Positions 6,575 through 13,577 of a stretch of 13,713 nucleotides of DNA are shown piece by piece. The notes beneath the pieces are model-generated. The model was not told the origin of the DNA and made no database searches. It saw nothing but the letters and a program-made list of their open reading frames with translations. Source of the stretch: Patescibacteria group bacterium (GTDB lineage: Bacteria > Patescibacteriota > Minisyncoccia > Portnoybacterales > GWB1-42-6); NCBI GenBank assembly GCA_018818145.1, contig JAHIST010000054.1:1-13713 (forward strand), given 5' to 3'. Positions within the stretch are counted from its first letter, which is position 1. Every line of letters begins with the position of its first letter. The position numbers and the translations under genes are program-made.

Positions 6575-6611
6575 AAGATTAAAGACTAATTTTTAATGAG
6601 ATTATGCAAAT

Positions 6612-6878
6612 ATGAAAAGATGGATCGTAGTTTTTAGGACATTGGCCAATATTAACCGCTTGAAAATTATTCAAATGCTTTCGGACGGCCGCCGGATGAA
6701 TGTCAGCGAGATTTCGCAAGAATTAAAAATTTCTTTTAAAGCCACCTCTAACCATTTGGCCATTTTAAAAAACCTGGACGTCTTGGAGGCACAGGGAACT
6801 GCCGGTCATGTTTTTTATTCTTTAAACCCTCAACTCCCAAATGATTTCCGCAAGACGATAGATCTCGTCTTAAAATAA
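6612..6878 (+). CDS. ArsR-family winged-helix transcriptional regulator
   Basis: This 88-residue protein is almost entirely one winged helix: LANINRLKIIQMLSDG (helix 1-2), MNVSEISQELKIS (helix 3), FKATSNHLAILKNLDVL (recognition helix with the family's S-x-HL-x-x-L pattern), and a short wing GTAGHVFYSLN. This order and length fit ArsR/SmtB dimers, which bind palindromic operators and usually repress. The metal-sensing cysteine motif ELCVCDL is replaced by RMNVSEI and there is no cysteine at all in the protein, so it should not be a thiol-based metal sensor. It is the last + strand gene before a bidirectional-looking terminator. Palindromes occur just upstream (6549-6566) and just downstream (6898-6915), fitting self-regulation, though these are also part of a repeat. 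Its ligand and targets are unknown. Confidence 0.85.
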   Translation: MKRWIVVFRTLANINRLKIIQMLSDGRRMNVSEISQELKISFKATSNHLAILKNLDVLEAQGTAGHVFYSLNPQLPNDFRKTIDLVLK

Positions 6879-6897
6879 TTATTGCCGATTTGATTGA

Positions 6898-6920
6898 ACA
6901 ATTCTATGGAATTGTCCTAT
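6898..6920 (+). repeat. third copy of the 18-bp palindrome plus CCTAT
   Basis: ACAATTCTATGGAATTGT followed by CCTAT is identical to the 3' end of the two 110-bp repeats, but the rest of the unit is absent here. It lies 19 bp after the ArsR-type stop codon. It may be a truncated repeat or an independent protein-binding site. Confidence 0.8.
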
Positions 6921-6942
6921 AGCAGAAAAGATTTAAAGCATT

Positions 6943-6970
6943 AAAAAAACGCCACCTGGGCGCTTTTTTT
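6943..6970. terminator. rho-independent terminator, usable from both strands
   Basis: AAAAAAA precedes CGCC-ACCTG-GGCG, which is followed by C and TTTTTTT. The stem is short, but A and T runs on the two sides extend it and supply a U-tract for either direction. It sits between the convergent ArsR-type gene (+) and lamin-tail gene (-). Confidence 0.8.
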
Positions 6971-6999
6971 GTTGTCCGGACATAGGAAAAATTTTATAA

Positions 7000-8415
7000 C
7001 TATATTACACTATCGTCTGATTTCTTGCTGTCAGCTTGTGTTTTGCGGCGGAAGAAAATTAAGCCAGCGGCGGCTAAAGCCGAGAAAAAGAGAACACCGA
7101 GTAAAATAAAAATAGTTTTTGGGCCGGCGTTTTTGAGCTGGCTTTGGCTGGCAGCCGCCAGCGTGTTTTTGGTTATTATGTTTTCGGCCTCCGGAGAGGC
7201 GGTAGGAGCTTGAGTTTCTGTTGCTTTTGTAAGATTTGCCGCGGCCGGGCTTTTGGCCGGAGTGGGCTGGCTGGCTGTTTCCTGTAAAGTTGTTATGGCG
7301 GGCGGCGCGGTTTCGTTTTCTGAAACAGTTGTCGCAAAAAGAGATGGTAAATTTTTTGTTCCCGGAGTAGGCCGGTTAGTCCAGATCCATTGGCCGTTGT
7401 CTAGGCGGCTGACAGATTGGCTGGCTGTTGCTTTCTGGTAGGAAACCGCGTGCAAAACTTGGCCGTCGGGCCAGAGCAGACTTATTTGGTCTCCGTCATT
7501 GTTTAAAATTTGTTTTCCCAGTTCAACTACTAAAAAAGAGTTGGGTTCAATTTTTGTATCAGCGGGAATGATTTGCGGATGAGCAATATTTGTCTGGTCG
7601 GAAATTCCCCAGCCATTTAAATCTATAATTTCTTCGTCGGCGTTGAAAAGCTCCATCCATTCTTTTTCGCCAGTCGGCGGATAAGGAAAAAATTCATTGA
7701 TAAAAATATCTTTTGAATATTGATAGGCCGGCGCGGGAGAGGTGGTCGGGCTGATTGAGGGAGTAGGTGTGACTGTCTCAGCAGACCCGGTGGCTGTGGG
7801 CGAAGGCGTGGCCGTCGGAGCGGGTGAATAATTCGGACTTAAGACGCTGTTTGGCGCTCCCGGCGTGCCGCCTTCAGCAAAACTTTCTTTCAGCTGGGCT
7901 CCGTCCCATTCCAGAGTTTTGCCATTGCCGTCAGCTCCAATTTCTTTTGAGTAAAAAGCGGAGCAAACTTCTTGCCCGTCTTTATTTATGATTTTGAGCG
8001 TGGCCGAAGAATTGACCAGCGACATTACCGTATCAATAATCGCTTCGCTAAAGCCCGGCAAATCAGCAGCCACAGTGGCGGCGTCGCCGGCCAAAAGCAG
8101 AAAGCCGCCAGCCGGTAAAATCAGCGAGCCGCGGCTGCCATTTTTTGGCGGAGCATTAAGCGCATGGTTGATTGCGTCGTCTCCGTCATGAAATTTCCAG
8201 CCGGTTAAATCAATTTCACTGGAGCCGGCGTTAAAAAGTTCAATCCATTCGTGCTTATCGTCAGCGCCGGGCAGGCTATACATTATTTCGTTAATAATCA
8301 AAGAAGAGGCGCCTTGGCTGTTTCCGGGCCCAATAAAAAAAGACGCTAACAGCAAAAAAAGCGCCGTTCCTGTCCACGCAATATTTTTGATAATTTCTCT
8401 TTTTTTAAACTTCAT
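7000..8415 (-). CDS. secreted, membrane-anchored protein with two lamin-tail domains
   Basis: A signal peptide-like start (KKRE, then a hydrophobic stretch of ~16 residues ending near SQGA) leads to a first lamin-tail domain (LIINEIMY...HEWIELFN...IDLTGWKFHD) and, after a Pro/Thr/Ser-rich linker, a second (IFINEFFPYP...KEWMELFN...IDLNGWGISD). A second low-complexity A/T/P-rich stretch precedes a C-terminal membrane helix (IFILLGVLFFSALAAAGLIFF) and a basic tail, so the domains face outward. Lamin-tail domains are Ig-like folds common on surface and extracellular proteins of CPR bacteria; they probably bind or display other molecules. The ATG at 8415 is chosen because it overlaps the PH-domain gene by 11 bp in the manner of coupled genes; a GTG at 8424 would add three residues. 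It is the last gene of the ruvB run. Confidence 0.85.
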   Translation of the reverse strand: MKFKKREIIKNIAWTGTALFLLLASFFIGPGNSQGASSLIINEIMYSLPGADDKHEWIELFNAGSSEIDLTGWKFHDGDDAINHALNAPPKNGSRGSLILPAGGFLLLAGDAATVAADLPGFSEAIIDTVMSLVNSSATLKIINKDGQEVCSAFYSKEIGADGNGKTLEWDGAQLKESFAEGGTPGAPNSVLSPNYSPAPTATPSPTATGSAETVTPTPSISPTTSPAPAYQYSKDIFINEFFPYPPTGEKEWMELFNADEEIIDLNGWGISDQTNIAHPQIIPADTKIEPNSFLVVELGKQILNNDGDQISLLWPDGQVLHAVSYQKATASQSVSRLDNGQWIWTNRPTPGTKNLPSLFATTVSENETAPPAITTLQETASQPTPAKSPAAANLTKATETQAPTASPEAENIITKNTLAAASQSQLKNAGPKTIFILLGVLFFSALAAAGLIFFRRKTQADSKKSDDSVI

Positions 8416-8947
8416 TTCTTGCACCGGTTGTTTTGAGATATTCTTGATGCGCCGCCAGCACTATATTTTGGATTTGATTGGGGTTGGGAATTTGTTCAAA
8501 GGTTAAGAGAGTTTCGTGGTTAGCTGTTTTTATTTCCACATTGCCGTATTTTAAAAAAGTTGCCAAAGGCCCTCTGACCTTGCTGGTAATATTTTGAATT
8601 TTGCCCAGACTGCATTCCGAAATTTCCCGATTAAAGAAGTTTCTTTGCTCAATATCAATGATGCGCTGATCAGTCAAAATCCACAAATCAAGATACCAGT
8701 CCAGCCACACCAAAACTCCCCAGCAAAAAAGCAGGAGCCAGAAAAGAGAAGAAAAATACCAAAATACCAAAGAGAGCTTCTGTTCTGCAAAAAACGACGG
8801 CAGCCAGGCGGCTAGCGCGATAAAAGCGGCCAGTGGCAGCAAAGCCAGAAAAAAAACCTTAAACAGGCCCATAAATAAAATCAGGCGGTGCCGCCGCAGA
8901 ACGAGAATTATTTTTTCGGTCGGCGCAAGTAAAAAAGTGGCGATCAT
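8405..8947 (-). CDS. bacterial PH-domain membrane protein (YdbS/bPH2-like)
   Basis: This 180-residue protein has an N-terminal cytoplasmic stub, two hydrophobic segments (~22-47 and ~60-85) and then a soluble domain beginning YLDLWILTDQRIIDIEQRNFFNREISECSLGKIQNI. This matches the bPH2 pattern: aromatic, T-x-R-I-I, a turn before F-N-R-E, then the I-x-x-I-Q-like strand. The family (YdbS/YdbT) is found in membranes of many bacteria and its biochemistry is poorly known. It directly abuts the small membrane protein upstream in transcription order (start at 8947, their stop at 8948) and overlaps the lamin-tail gene, so they are very likely translated from one message. All key segments look intact. 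Confidence 0.75.
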   Translation of the reverse strand: MIATFLLAPTEKIILVLRRHRLILFMGLFKVFFLALLPLAAFIALAAWLPSFFAEQKLSLVFWYFSSLFWLLLFCWGVLVWLDWYLDLWILTDQRIIDIEQRNFFNREISECSLGKIQNITSKVRGPLATFLKYGNVEIKTANHETLLTFEQIPNPNQIQNIVLAAHQEYLKTTGARNEV

Positions 8948-9154
8948 TTAAATATTTTCCCAGGGGATGCTTAAAAAAATTCCGCCGCTTATAAGAATCA
9001 AAGTTAAGGCGGCTCCGATCAAAAATGCCGCCGGCTTTTTAAAAGATTTTGCCGGCAGGCTGTATTGGATTAAATGATAAAAAGCGACAGCCAAAAAAAT
9101 AATAACAAAAAGCAGAACAATTAAACCCAAAAAAATTGAGACAAGGAAAAGCAT
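8948..9154 (-). CDS. small two-helix membrane protein
   Basis: This 68-residue protein is almost wholly two hydrophobic segments (~2-30 and ~43-63) joined by a short basic loop (PAKSFKKPA), which by the positive-inside rule places the loop in the cytoplasm. I do not recognise a family. It starts 10 bp after the ruvB stop with ATG and its own stop abuts the PH-domain start, so it is part of the same transcript. It could be a partner of the PH-domain membrane protein. The absence of overlapping alternatives and the tight packing make it a real gene. Confidence 0.65.
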   Translation of the reverse strand: MLFLVSIFLGLIVLLFVIIFLAVAFYHLIQYSLPAKSFKKPAAFLIGAALTLILISGGIFLSIPWENI

Positions 9155-9164
9155 GTGTTAAAAT

Positions 9165-10205
9165 TTACAATAATTTATTCTGGTTGCTGTCCAAATATTT
9201 CAGTCCCAAATGTTCGTAGGCCTGGCGGGTGGCCACGCGGCCGCGTGGCGTGCGGACAATAAAACCAAGTTGCATCAAAAAAGGCTCATAAAGATCTTCT
9301 ATCGTGTCCTGTTCTTCGTTGATGGCGGCGGCCAGCGCCTGCAGGCCGACCGGGCCTCCGTCAAATTTTTCAATAATCAGATTAAGAATTTGCCGGTCCA
9401 CGGGCTCCAGCCCCAGTTGGTCAATCTCCAGCATCGCCAGCGCTTCCTTGGACAGCGGACCGCTGATAGCGCCGTCGCCCCTGACCTGCGCGAAGTCGCG
9501 CACGCGCTTTAACAGACGGTTGGCAACGCGCGGGGTGGAGCGGGCGGCAGTGGCGATTAATTTTATCGCTTCTGTCTGGGTTTTGATATCCAGCAGTTTC
9601 GCCGAGCGCGAAATGATGTTTTCAATGTCAGCCAGCTGGTAAAAATCCAAGCGGAAAGTTATGCCAAAACGGGAGCGCAGGGGAGAGGAAAGAAGTCCCG
9701 GTCTGGTGGTGGCGGCAATTAAAGTGAAGTGCGGCAAATCCAGCTGTAGCGTTCTGGCGGAAGGCCCTTTGCCTATAACAATATCCAGCTTGAAATCTTC
9801 CATCGCAGGGTAAAGAACTTCTTCAATCAGTTTGTTTAAGCGGTGGGCTTCGTCAATAAATAAAACATCGCCTTCGGTCAGATTTGTTAAAATAGAGCCC
9901 AGGTCTCCCACGCGCTCAATTGCCGGGCCGGAGGTTACTTTGATTCCGGCGCCCATCTCGCGGGCGATAATGTGCGCCAAAGTGGTTTTACCCAGTCCGG
10001 CGGCGCCGCAAAGCAGCACGTGTTCAATCGGCTCGCGCCGGTGTTGGGCCGCGCCAATTAAAATTTTAAGATTCTCCTTGATTTTTTCCTGGCCTTGGTA
10101 TTCGTTAAAGCTTTGGGGCCGCAGAGTCCTTTCTAAGGACAAATCTTCTTCAATTTGGTTGGGGTTGGTAAGTATATCTTTTGGCTTAAAATGTAGGTTA
10201 TTCAC
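9165..10205 (-). CDS. ruvB: Holliday junction branch migration ATPase RuvB
   Basis: This 346-residue protein matches RuvB along its length: LRPQSFNEYQGQEKIKENL, Walker A CGAAGLGKTT (around K73-T74), GPAIERVGDL, Walker B LFIDEAHR (D118-E119), sensor 1 AATTRPG, the LRSRFG arginine-finger region, sensor 2 STPRVANRLLKRVRD, and a C-terminal winged helix ending QAYEHLGLKYL. RuvB hexamers, loaded by RuvA, pump DNA through the Holliday junction in recombinational repair. No ruvA or ruvC is in the window. The start is a GTG at 10205 with CAAGAG directly before it, too close to be a normal ribosome-binding site. The frame upstream stays open for 48 more codons without ATG, GTG or TTG, so the N-terminus is uncertain by a few residues but the family assignment is not. 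Confidence 0.93.
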   Translation of the reverse strand: MNNLHFKPKDILTNPNQIEEDLSLERTLRPQSFNEYQGQEKIKENLKILIGAAQHRREPIEHVLLCGAAGLGKTTLAHIIAREMGAGIKVTSGPAIERVGDLGSILTNLTEGDVLFIDEAHRLNKLIEEVLYPAMEDFKLDIVIGKGPSARTLQLDLPHFTLIAATTRPGLLSSPLRSRFGITFRLDFYQLADIENIISRSAKLLDIKTQTEAIKLIATAARSTPRVANRLLKRVRDFAQVRGDGAISGPLSKEALAMLEIDQLGLEPVDRQILNLIIEKFDGGPVGLQALAAAINEEQDTIEDLYEPFLMQLGFIVRTPRGRVATRQAYEHLGLKYLDSNQNKLL

Positions 10206-10208
10206 CTC

Positions 10209-10237
10209 TTGACAGCTATATCCTGATGTGATAGACT
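10209..10237 (+). promoter_or_regulatory. candidate + strand sigma-70 promoter in the ruvB-pilB gap
   Basis: TTGACA (10209-10214, full consensus) and TAGACT (10232-10237, 4 of 6) are exactly 17 bp apart. It reads away from ruvB, opposite to every gene nearby, and would start RNA at about 10244. No coding frame follows, so it is linked with the structured stretch behind it. Confidence 0.5.
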
Positions 10238-10243
10238 GTTCTA

Positions 10244-10487
10244 TTCGCCTTAAATTTCCGTAGTTCTGCGTTTGTTCCGCGGCGCATTCAAAAATCAGCG
10301 TAATTCCGCGGTTAAAAGCTCCCTTTAATCTGTAGGCAATAAGGCCTTTTCAAACAATTTTTAGGTCTTGCCGGGATTTTGTTTAGCCTCAGGAAAATTT
10401 GGCTCCGGCTGAATTTCTCCTCGACAAAATCTTTACCCCCCTGCCCCAGAGTAGGGAGATTTTGCCTACAGTTTAAAGAGGGTTTTT
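10244..10487 (+). ncRNA. candidate structured small RNA between ruvB and pilB
   Basis: A stem pairs CCCTTTAA-T-CTGTAGGCAA (10321-10339) with TTGCCTACAG-T-TTAAAG-A-GGG (10462-10482): ten uninterrupted base pairs, a T-T mismatch, and about eight more pairs around a bulge. TTTTT follows at 10483-10487, as at a terminator. Inside, CAAAATCT (10425-10432) can pair with AGATTTTG (10457-10464), which overlaps the large stem by three bases, so the two are partly exclusive. A CCGCGG/CCGCGG hairpin lies in 10277-10310. No motif of RNase P, tmRNA, SRP or 6S RNA is recognisable. It could instead be a leader acting on ruvB from the other strand, or a mobile inverted-repeat element. Confidence 0.35.
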
Positions 10488-10490
10488 AAT

Positions 10491-12185
10491 TTATCTCTGG
10501 CTTCCCGCTGTGCCCACAATATCTTCTAATTCTTCAAGCGTGGTGACGCCTTCCATCACCTTGATCACGCCATCCTGATACATAGAAACAAAATTTTTCT
10601 TTTTGACCAACTCCAAAACCTCCGCGTGCGACGGCGATTTGGTGATTAATTTTTCCATGTCCGAATCTATAGGGATGATTTCATAAATTCCGACGCGGCC
10701 GCGGTAGCCGGTGTTGCTGCATTTGGCGCAGCCCTTACCGCGCCACAATTTAAAATCATGGCTAAAAGCAGGCAGAATAACCGTTTTTGGCAAATTGGCC
10801 AGAGCGGCTTTTATTTTTTCGCGTTCCTGGGCGCTGGGCTCATGCTGCGTTTTGCAGTCAGGACAGACGCGCCGCAGCAGGCGCTGGGCCATAATATCAA
10901 TTAGAGCGGAGGAAAGAATTGGGGGGCTGGCGCCCATGTCAATAAAGCGGGGGATGGCGCCGGCCGCGTCGTTGGTATGCAAAGTAGAAAAAACAATGTG
11001 TCCGGTCAGCGCCGCGTGAAGCGCAATCTCGGCGGTTTCTCTGTCGCGGATTTCGCCGACCAAGACAATATCCGGGTCCTGGCGCAAAATAGCGCGTAGG
11101 CCGCTGGCAAAAGTGTAGCCGCGCTCGGCCTCAACCTGGGTTTGGGTGACGCCGTCCAAATGGTATTCAATCGGATCCTCCAGCGTGATAATTTTTACTT
11201 CCGGATCCGTTACTTCTTTTAAAAAAGCGTATAGCGCCGTGGTTTTGCCCGAGCCGGTTGGGCCGGTGGTGATAAGCATGCCGTTTGGTCTTTTAATTTC
11301 TTTGATGACGAACTGATAAATATCCTCGCGAAACCCCAAATCTTTAAGGTTTAAATTTATATTTTTTGGATTAAGCACACGCATGACAATATTTTCGCCA
11401 TTGGGTCCGGGAATAATGGAGACGCGGACCTCCATCTCGGTTTTTTGCAGCTTGATGGTAAAGCGTCCGTCCTGCGCTTTATCGCGGACATTTAAAACCA
11501 TCCCGGCCAGAAGTTTTATCCGCGAAAGGATTAAATTATACGTTTTTAAAGACAAAAAAACCACATTGTGCAAAATGCCGTCAATGCGGTAGCGCAACAG
11601 GGCAGAGACGTCTTTAGTTTCCATGTGCAGATCGGAAGCGTCGTTTTTTAGCGCGCCGGCGATCATTGCTTCCAGAATATGAGTTGCCTCGTCTTGAGGC
11701 ATAGCCTCTATTGTTTTTTTGATATCGTCAAGGCTTTTAAATTCCTGCTGGAATTTATTCAGCAGCTCTTCGGTTATCTCAACCCGGCCGGTAATCTCTT
11801 TGCCTTTTTGGAACAGGTCTTTGTAGCGGCCAAAAGCTTTTTCCAAGCTGTGGCGGGAGACAACAAAGAGCAAGCATTCAAATCCTTGTTTGACTAAATT
11901 GTCCAGAATCTTTTTTGTTTCGGGATTAACGGGATTTTCCACCGCGATTTTTAGCGAGCGATCGGCCTTTTTGATAACCGCCAGCTTACCTTTGCGGGCA
12001 GAAGCCTCGTCTATAAAAATCAGCGCATCGGTTTCAATCGGGAAGACGGTTAATTCAATATAGGGCAAGTTTAATTTGTCGGCGAGATTTTGGGTCAGCC
12101 GTTCTTCTTCTTGGCGCCTGACTTCCGTCAGTTTGATTTCCAGTTTATCTTCAAGGGGCAATTTTCTTTTGGGCTTGGTGGCCAT
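10491..12185 (-). CDS. pilB: type IV pilus assembly / type II secretion ATPase, PilB/GspE-like
   Basis: This 564-residue protein has the full family layout: an N-terminal domain (~30-125) with LADKLNLPYIEL as in MshEN/T2SSE-N, a linker, then the ATPase with ASDLHMET and GRFTIKLQ in its N-lobe, Walker A TTGPTGSGKTT (~307-316), Asp box ITLEDPIEY, Walker B PDIVLVGEIRDRETAE (~371-386), His box GHIVFSTLHTND, and the extension-ATPase zinc tetracysteine C441PDC444...C486AKC489. Hexamers drive pilin polymerisation at the inner face of the membrane. The tetracysteine separates it from retraction ATPase PilT. No pilC, pilT or pilin genes are adjacent; CPR bacteria commonly have type IV pili, with genes dispersed. 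It starts with ATG at 12185 and has its own candidate promoter upstream. Confidence 0.93.
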   Translation of the reverse strand: MATKPKRKLPLEDKLEIKLTEVRRQEEERLTQNLADKLNLPYIELTVFPIETDALIFIDEASARKGKLAVIKKADRSLKIAVENPVNPETKKILDNLVKQGFECLLFVVSRHSLEKAFGRYKDLFQKGKEITGRVEITEELLNKFQQEFKSLDDIKKTIEAMPQDEATHILEAMIAGALKNDASDLHMETKDVSALLRYRIDGILHNVVFLSLKTYNLILSRIKLLAGMVLNVRDKAQDGRFTIKLQKTEMEVRVSIIPGPNGENIVMRVLNPKNINLNLKDLGFREDIYQFVIKEIKRPNGMLITTGPTGSGKTTALYAFLKEVTDPEVKIITLEDPIEYHLDGVTQTQVEAERGYTFASGLRAILRQDPDIVLVGEIRDRETAEIALHAALTGHIVFSTLHTNDAAGAIPRFIDMGASPPILSSALIDIMAQRLLRRVCPDCKTQHEPSAQEREKIKAALANLPKTVILPAFSHDFKLWRGKGCAKCSNTGYRGRVGIYEIIPIDSDMEKLITKSPSHAEVLELVKKKNFVSMYQDGVIKVMEGVTTLEELEDIVGTAGSQR

Positions 12186-12205
12186 GTCGAAATAAATACA
12201 ATTAA

Positions 12206-12235
12206 ATTCTATTTTTAGTTTAATCTATCGGTAAA
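12206..12235 (-). promoter_or_regulatory. possible pilB promoter
   Basis: Read on the - strand, TTTACC (12230-12235, 4 of 6) and TAGAAT (12206-12211, 5 of 6) are 18 bp apart and end 20 bp before the pilB start. The region is A/T-rich, so chance matches are possible. Confidence 0.35.
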
Positions 12236-12253
12236 AGTTTAGCAAGCAGGGCA

Positions 12254-12306
12254 GTAGTCCCGCTTGGCGGGATCACTACCTGGCAAGAAGGGGGCAAGCC
12301 GCCCCC
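12254..12306. repeat. pair of GC-rich hairpins upstream of pilB
   Basis: Hairpin one is GTAGT-CCCGC-TTG-GCGGG-ATC-ACTAC (12254-12279); hairpin two is GGGGGC-AAGCC-GCCCCC (12290-12306). Both have perfect inner stems, are joined by GCAAG-containing spacers, and lie between the DHH gene terminator and the pilB promoter. Neither has a T-run, so they are not typical terminators; a repeat-type element or RNA-stabilising structure is more likely. Confidence 0.6.
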
Positions 12307-12310
12307 AAAC

Positions 12311-12333
12311 AAAAAACCCGCTTTTTAAGCGGG
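12311..12333 (-). terminator. rho-independent terminator after the DHH-family gene
   Basis: On the - strand CCCGCTT-AAA-AAGCGGG is a perfect 7-bp stem (12327-12333 with 12317-12323) followed by TTTTTT (12316-12311). It lies 26 bp past the stop codon at 12359. Confidence 0.85.
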
Positions 12334-12358
12334 GCCAGCGGCAGCTGATAATTTTCTA

Positions 12359-13477
12359 TTAAAGATAGTTTATCGTTGAAAAAATCTTTTTTTTAGCAGA
12401 TTCGATATCCGTCTCAATTAATTTCAGCAGCAATTTTTCATTTTTTAACGAGCCGTTAAGCTCTAAACTGATTTTTTGCAGCAATTCCGGCTGCCTGGCC
12501 CGGCCCAATGCCCAGATAGTTTCTGCCTCATCGGTCCATAAAATAAATATTAAGCCGATTTGCGGGAAAAGATTGTCTATTTCTTCCATAATAAAAGGCA
12601 GTTCTCTGGGAGAGGTTTGGGTGGAAATGAAATCTTCCGGCGCTGCCCAAAGCCAGACAATGTCGTTTTGTCGGTCAAAGTCTACCCGGCTTAACAGCCG
12701 GCCCCAGAGTTTTAAGCGATTGAGTGGTATGGTTTTATAAAGATTCTGGATTATTTTTTCCTGCTCGGCTCCCTTGGCGATTAAAAGCGATGCCAAATTT
12801 AAGGCTTGCGGAGTTGTTTTTGAATTTTGGAAGCTGTGGGTTTTGGCAATCAGGCCGGCCAGCAGGGCGGTGGCGGAAGGCGCGTCAATTAAGGCGGACC
12901 CTAACTTTTCAATTAAGCCGGCGACAATTTCGGCGCATGCCGCGGCAGTCGGTTCAACCAAGTTTGCTTCGCCAAAATATTCGTTGGAGGCTTTGTGGTC
13001 AATATTGAGAACGGGCTTGTTAAAAAAAAGTTCGGTGTTGTCTTCAAAAATACCTCCCAGCGATTCCAGGTCCGGCGAGTCAATACTGATTATCAGATCG
13101 TAGAAAAACGAGCCGGATTCCAGCTTGATGTCGCGTTCTTCCATTTTTTGCTCGCTGGCCAAAAATATTTTCAAAACATTATTTTCTTTTTCATAGCGCA
13201 GGCGCGAAATTTTATTTTTTGAGGTATCAACGGAAATAATAAAGTCCCGCCAGGAGGAGATCTTATTTTTCAAATTTTCCCGGCCCGCCAGAAAGTTTAA
13301 TTTATCCGGAACCAAATCTTGCGAAACCAGCTCAACCTTTTTGTTTAAATTTTTCAGCGCCGTTGCCAGGGCGAGCGAAGAACCCAAAGAGTCGCCGTTC
13401 AGGTTTTCGGGCAGAACGATTAAAATATTGTTATTTTTTTGAATCAGGTCAACGGCCTGCTGGAGAGGGGACAACAT
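12359..13477 (-). CDS. DHH-family phosphoesterase-like protein with degenerate active site
   Basis: The 372-residue layout (from the ATG at 13477) is that of NrnA/RecJ-type DHH proteins: an alpha/beta N-lobe, IDH region, linker helix (GLIEKLGSALI) and a C-terminal DHHA1-like lobe (LWAAPEDFISTQTSPRELPFIMEE...IFILWTDEAETIWALGRAR). Several metal-binding residues differ from the family. Motif I H-x-x-P-D-G-D appears as P23-E-N-L-N27-G-D29, motif III DHH as D160-H-K162, and motif IV T-D-T-G as A-K212-T-H; the mid D133 in SIDSPD remains. It may therefore be inactive or bind a nucleotide without cleaving. An upstream TTG at 13498 would add seven residues (IFNFLFM) but has no ribosome-binding site. 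A terminator follows, so it is a single-gene unit here. The fold assignment is firm; the function is not. Confidence 0.75.
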   Translation of the reverse strand: MLSPLQQAVDLIQKNNNILIVLPENLNGDSLGSSLALATALKNLNKKVELVSQDLVPDKLNFLAGRENLKNKISSWRDFIISVDTSKNKISRLRYEKENNVLKIFLASEQKMEERDIKLESGSFFYDLIISIDSPDLESLGGIFEDNTELFFNKPVLNIDHKASNEYFGEANLVEPTAAACAEIVAGLIEKLGSALIDAPSATALLAGLIAKTHSFQNSKTTPQALNLASLLIAKGAEQEKIIQNLYKTIPLNRLKLWGRLLSRVDFDRQNDIVWLWAAPEDFISTQTSPRELPFIMEEIDNLFPQIGLIFILWTDEAETIWALGRARQPELLQKISLELNGSLKNEKLLLKLIETDIESAKKKIFSTINYL

Positions 13478-13532
13478 AAATAAAAAATTAAAAATCAAAT
13501 AGCAAAAATAAAAATGACGCAGAAGGTGTTAA

Positions 13533-13551
13533 GCCAATGTAGCTTAGTTGG
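13533..13551 (+). pseudogene. possible truncated tRNA gene (positions 1-19)
   Basis: GCCAATGTAGCTTAGTTGG fits tRNA numbering exactly: a 7-nt acceptor strand, T8, A9, G10, A14, G15, and G18-G19, all invariant or semi-invariant positions in the right place. At position 20 the match stops and AAATAAAGGTC follows; no anticodon arm, T arm or acceptor 3' strand is seen in the window. It might be the 5' piece of a tRNA gene broken by the element that begins 27 bp later. With only 19 bases, chance resemblance cannot be excluded. Confidence 0.4.
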
Positions 13552-13577
13552 AAATAAAGGTCAAGAGCTTTTGGTAA

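Noticed and set aside
5630..6920. CRISPR array
   Set aside because: The repeats are too long (110 bp), too few and irregularly spaced by whole genes, with no cas genes in the window.
9210..9642. + strand open frames opposite ruvB
   Set aside because: They are antisense to strongly conserved RuvB motifs in a GC-richer gene where such long frames arise by chance.
12724..13222. + strand frames opposite the DHH-family gene
   Set aside because: They overlap one another in different frames and carry no motif; the - strand protein explains the region.
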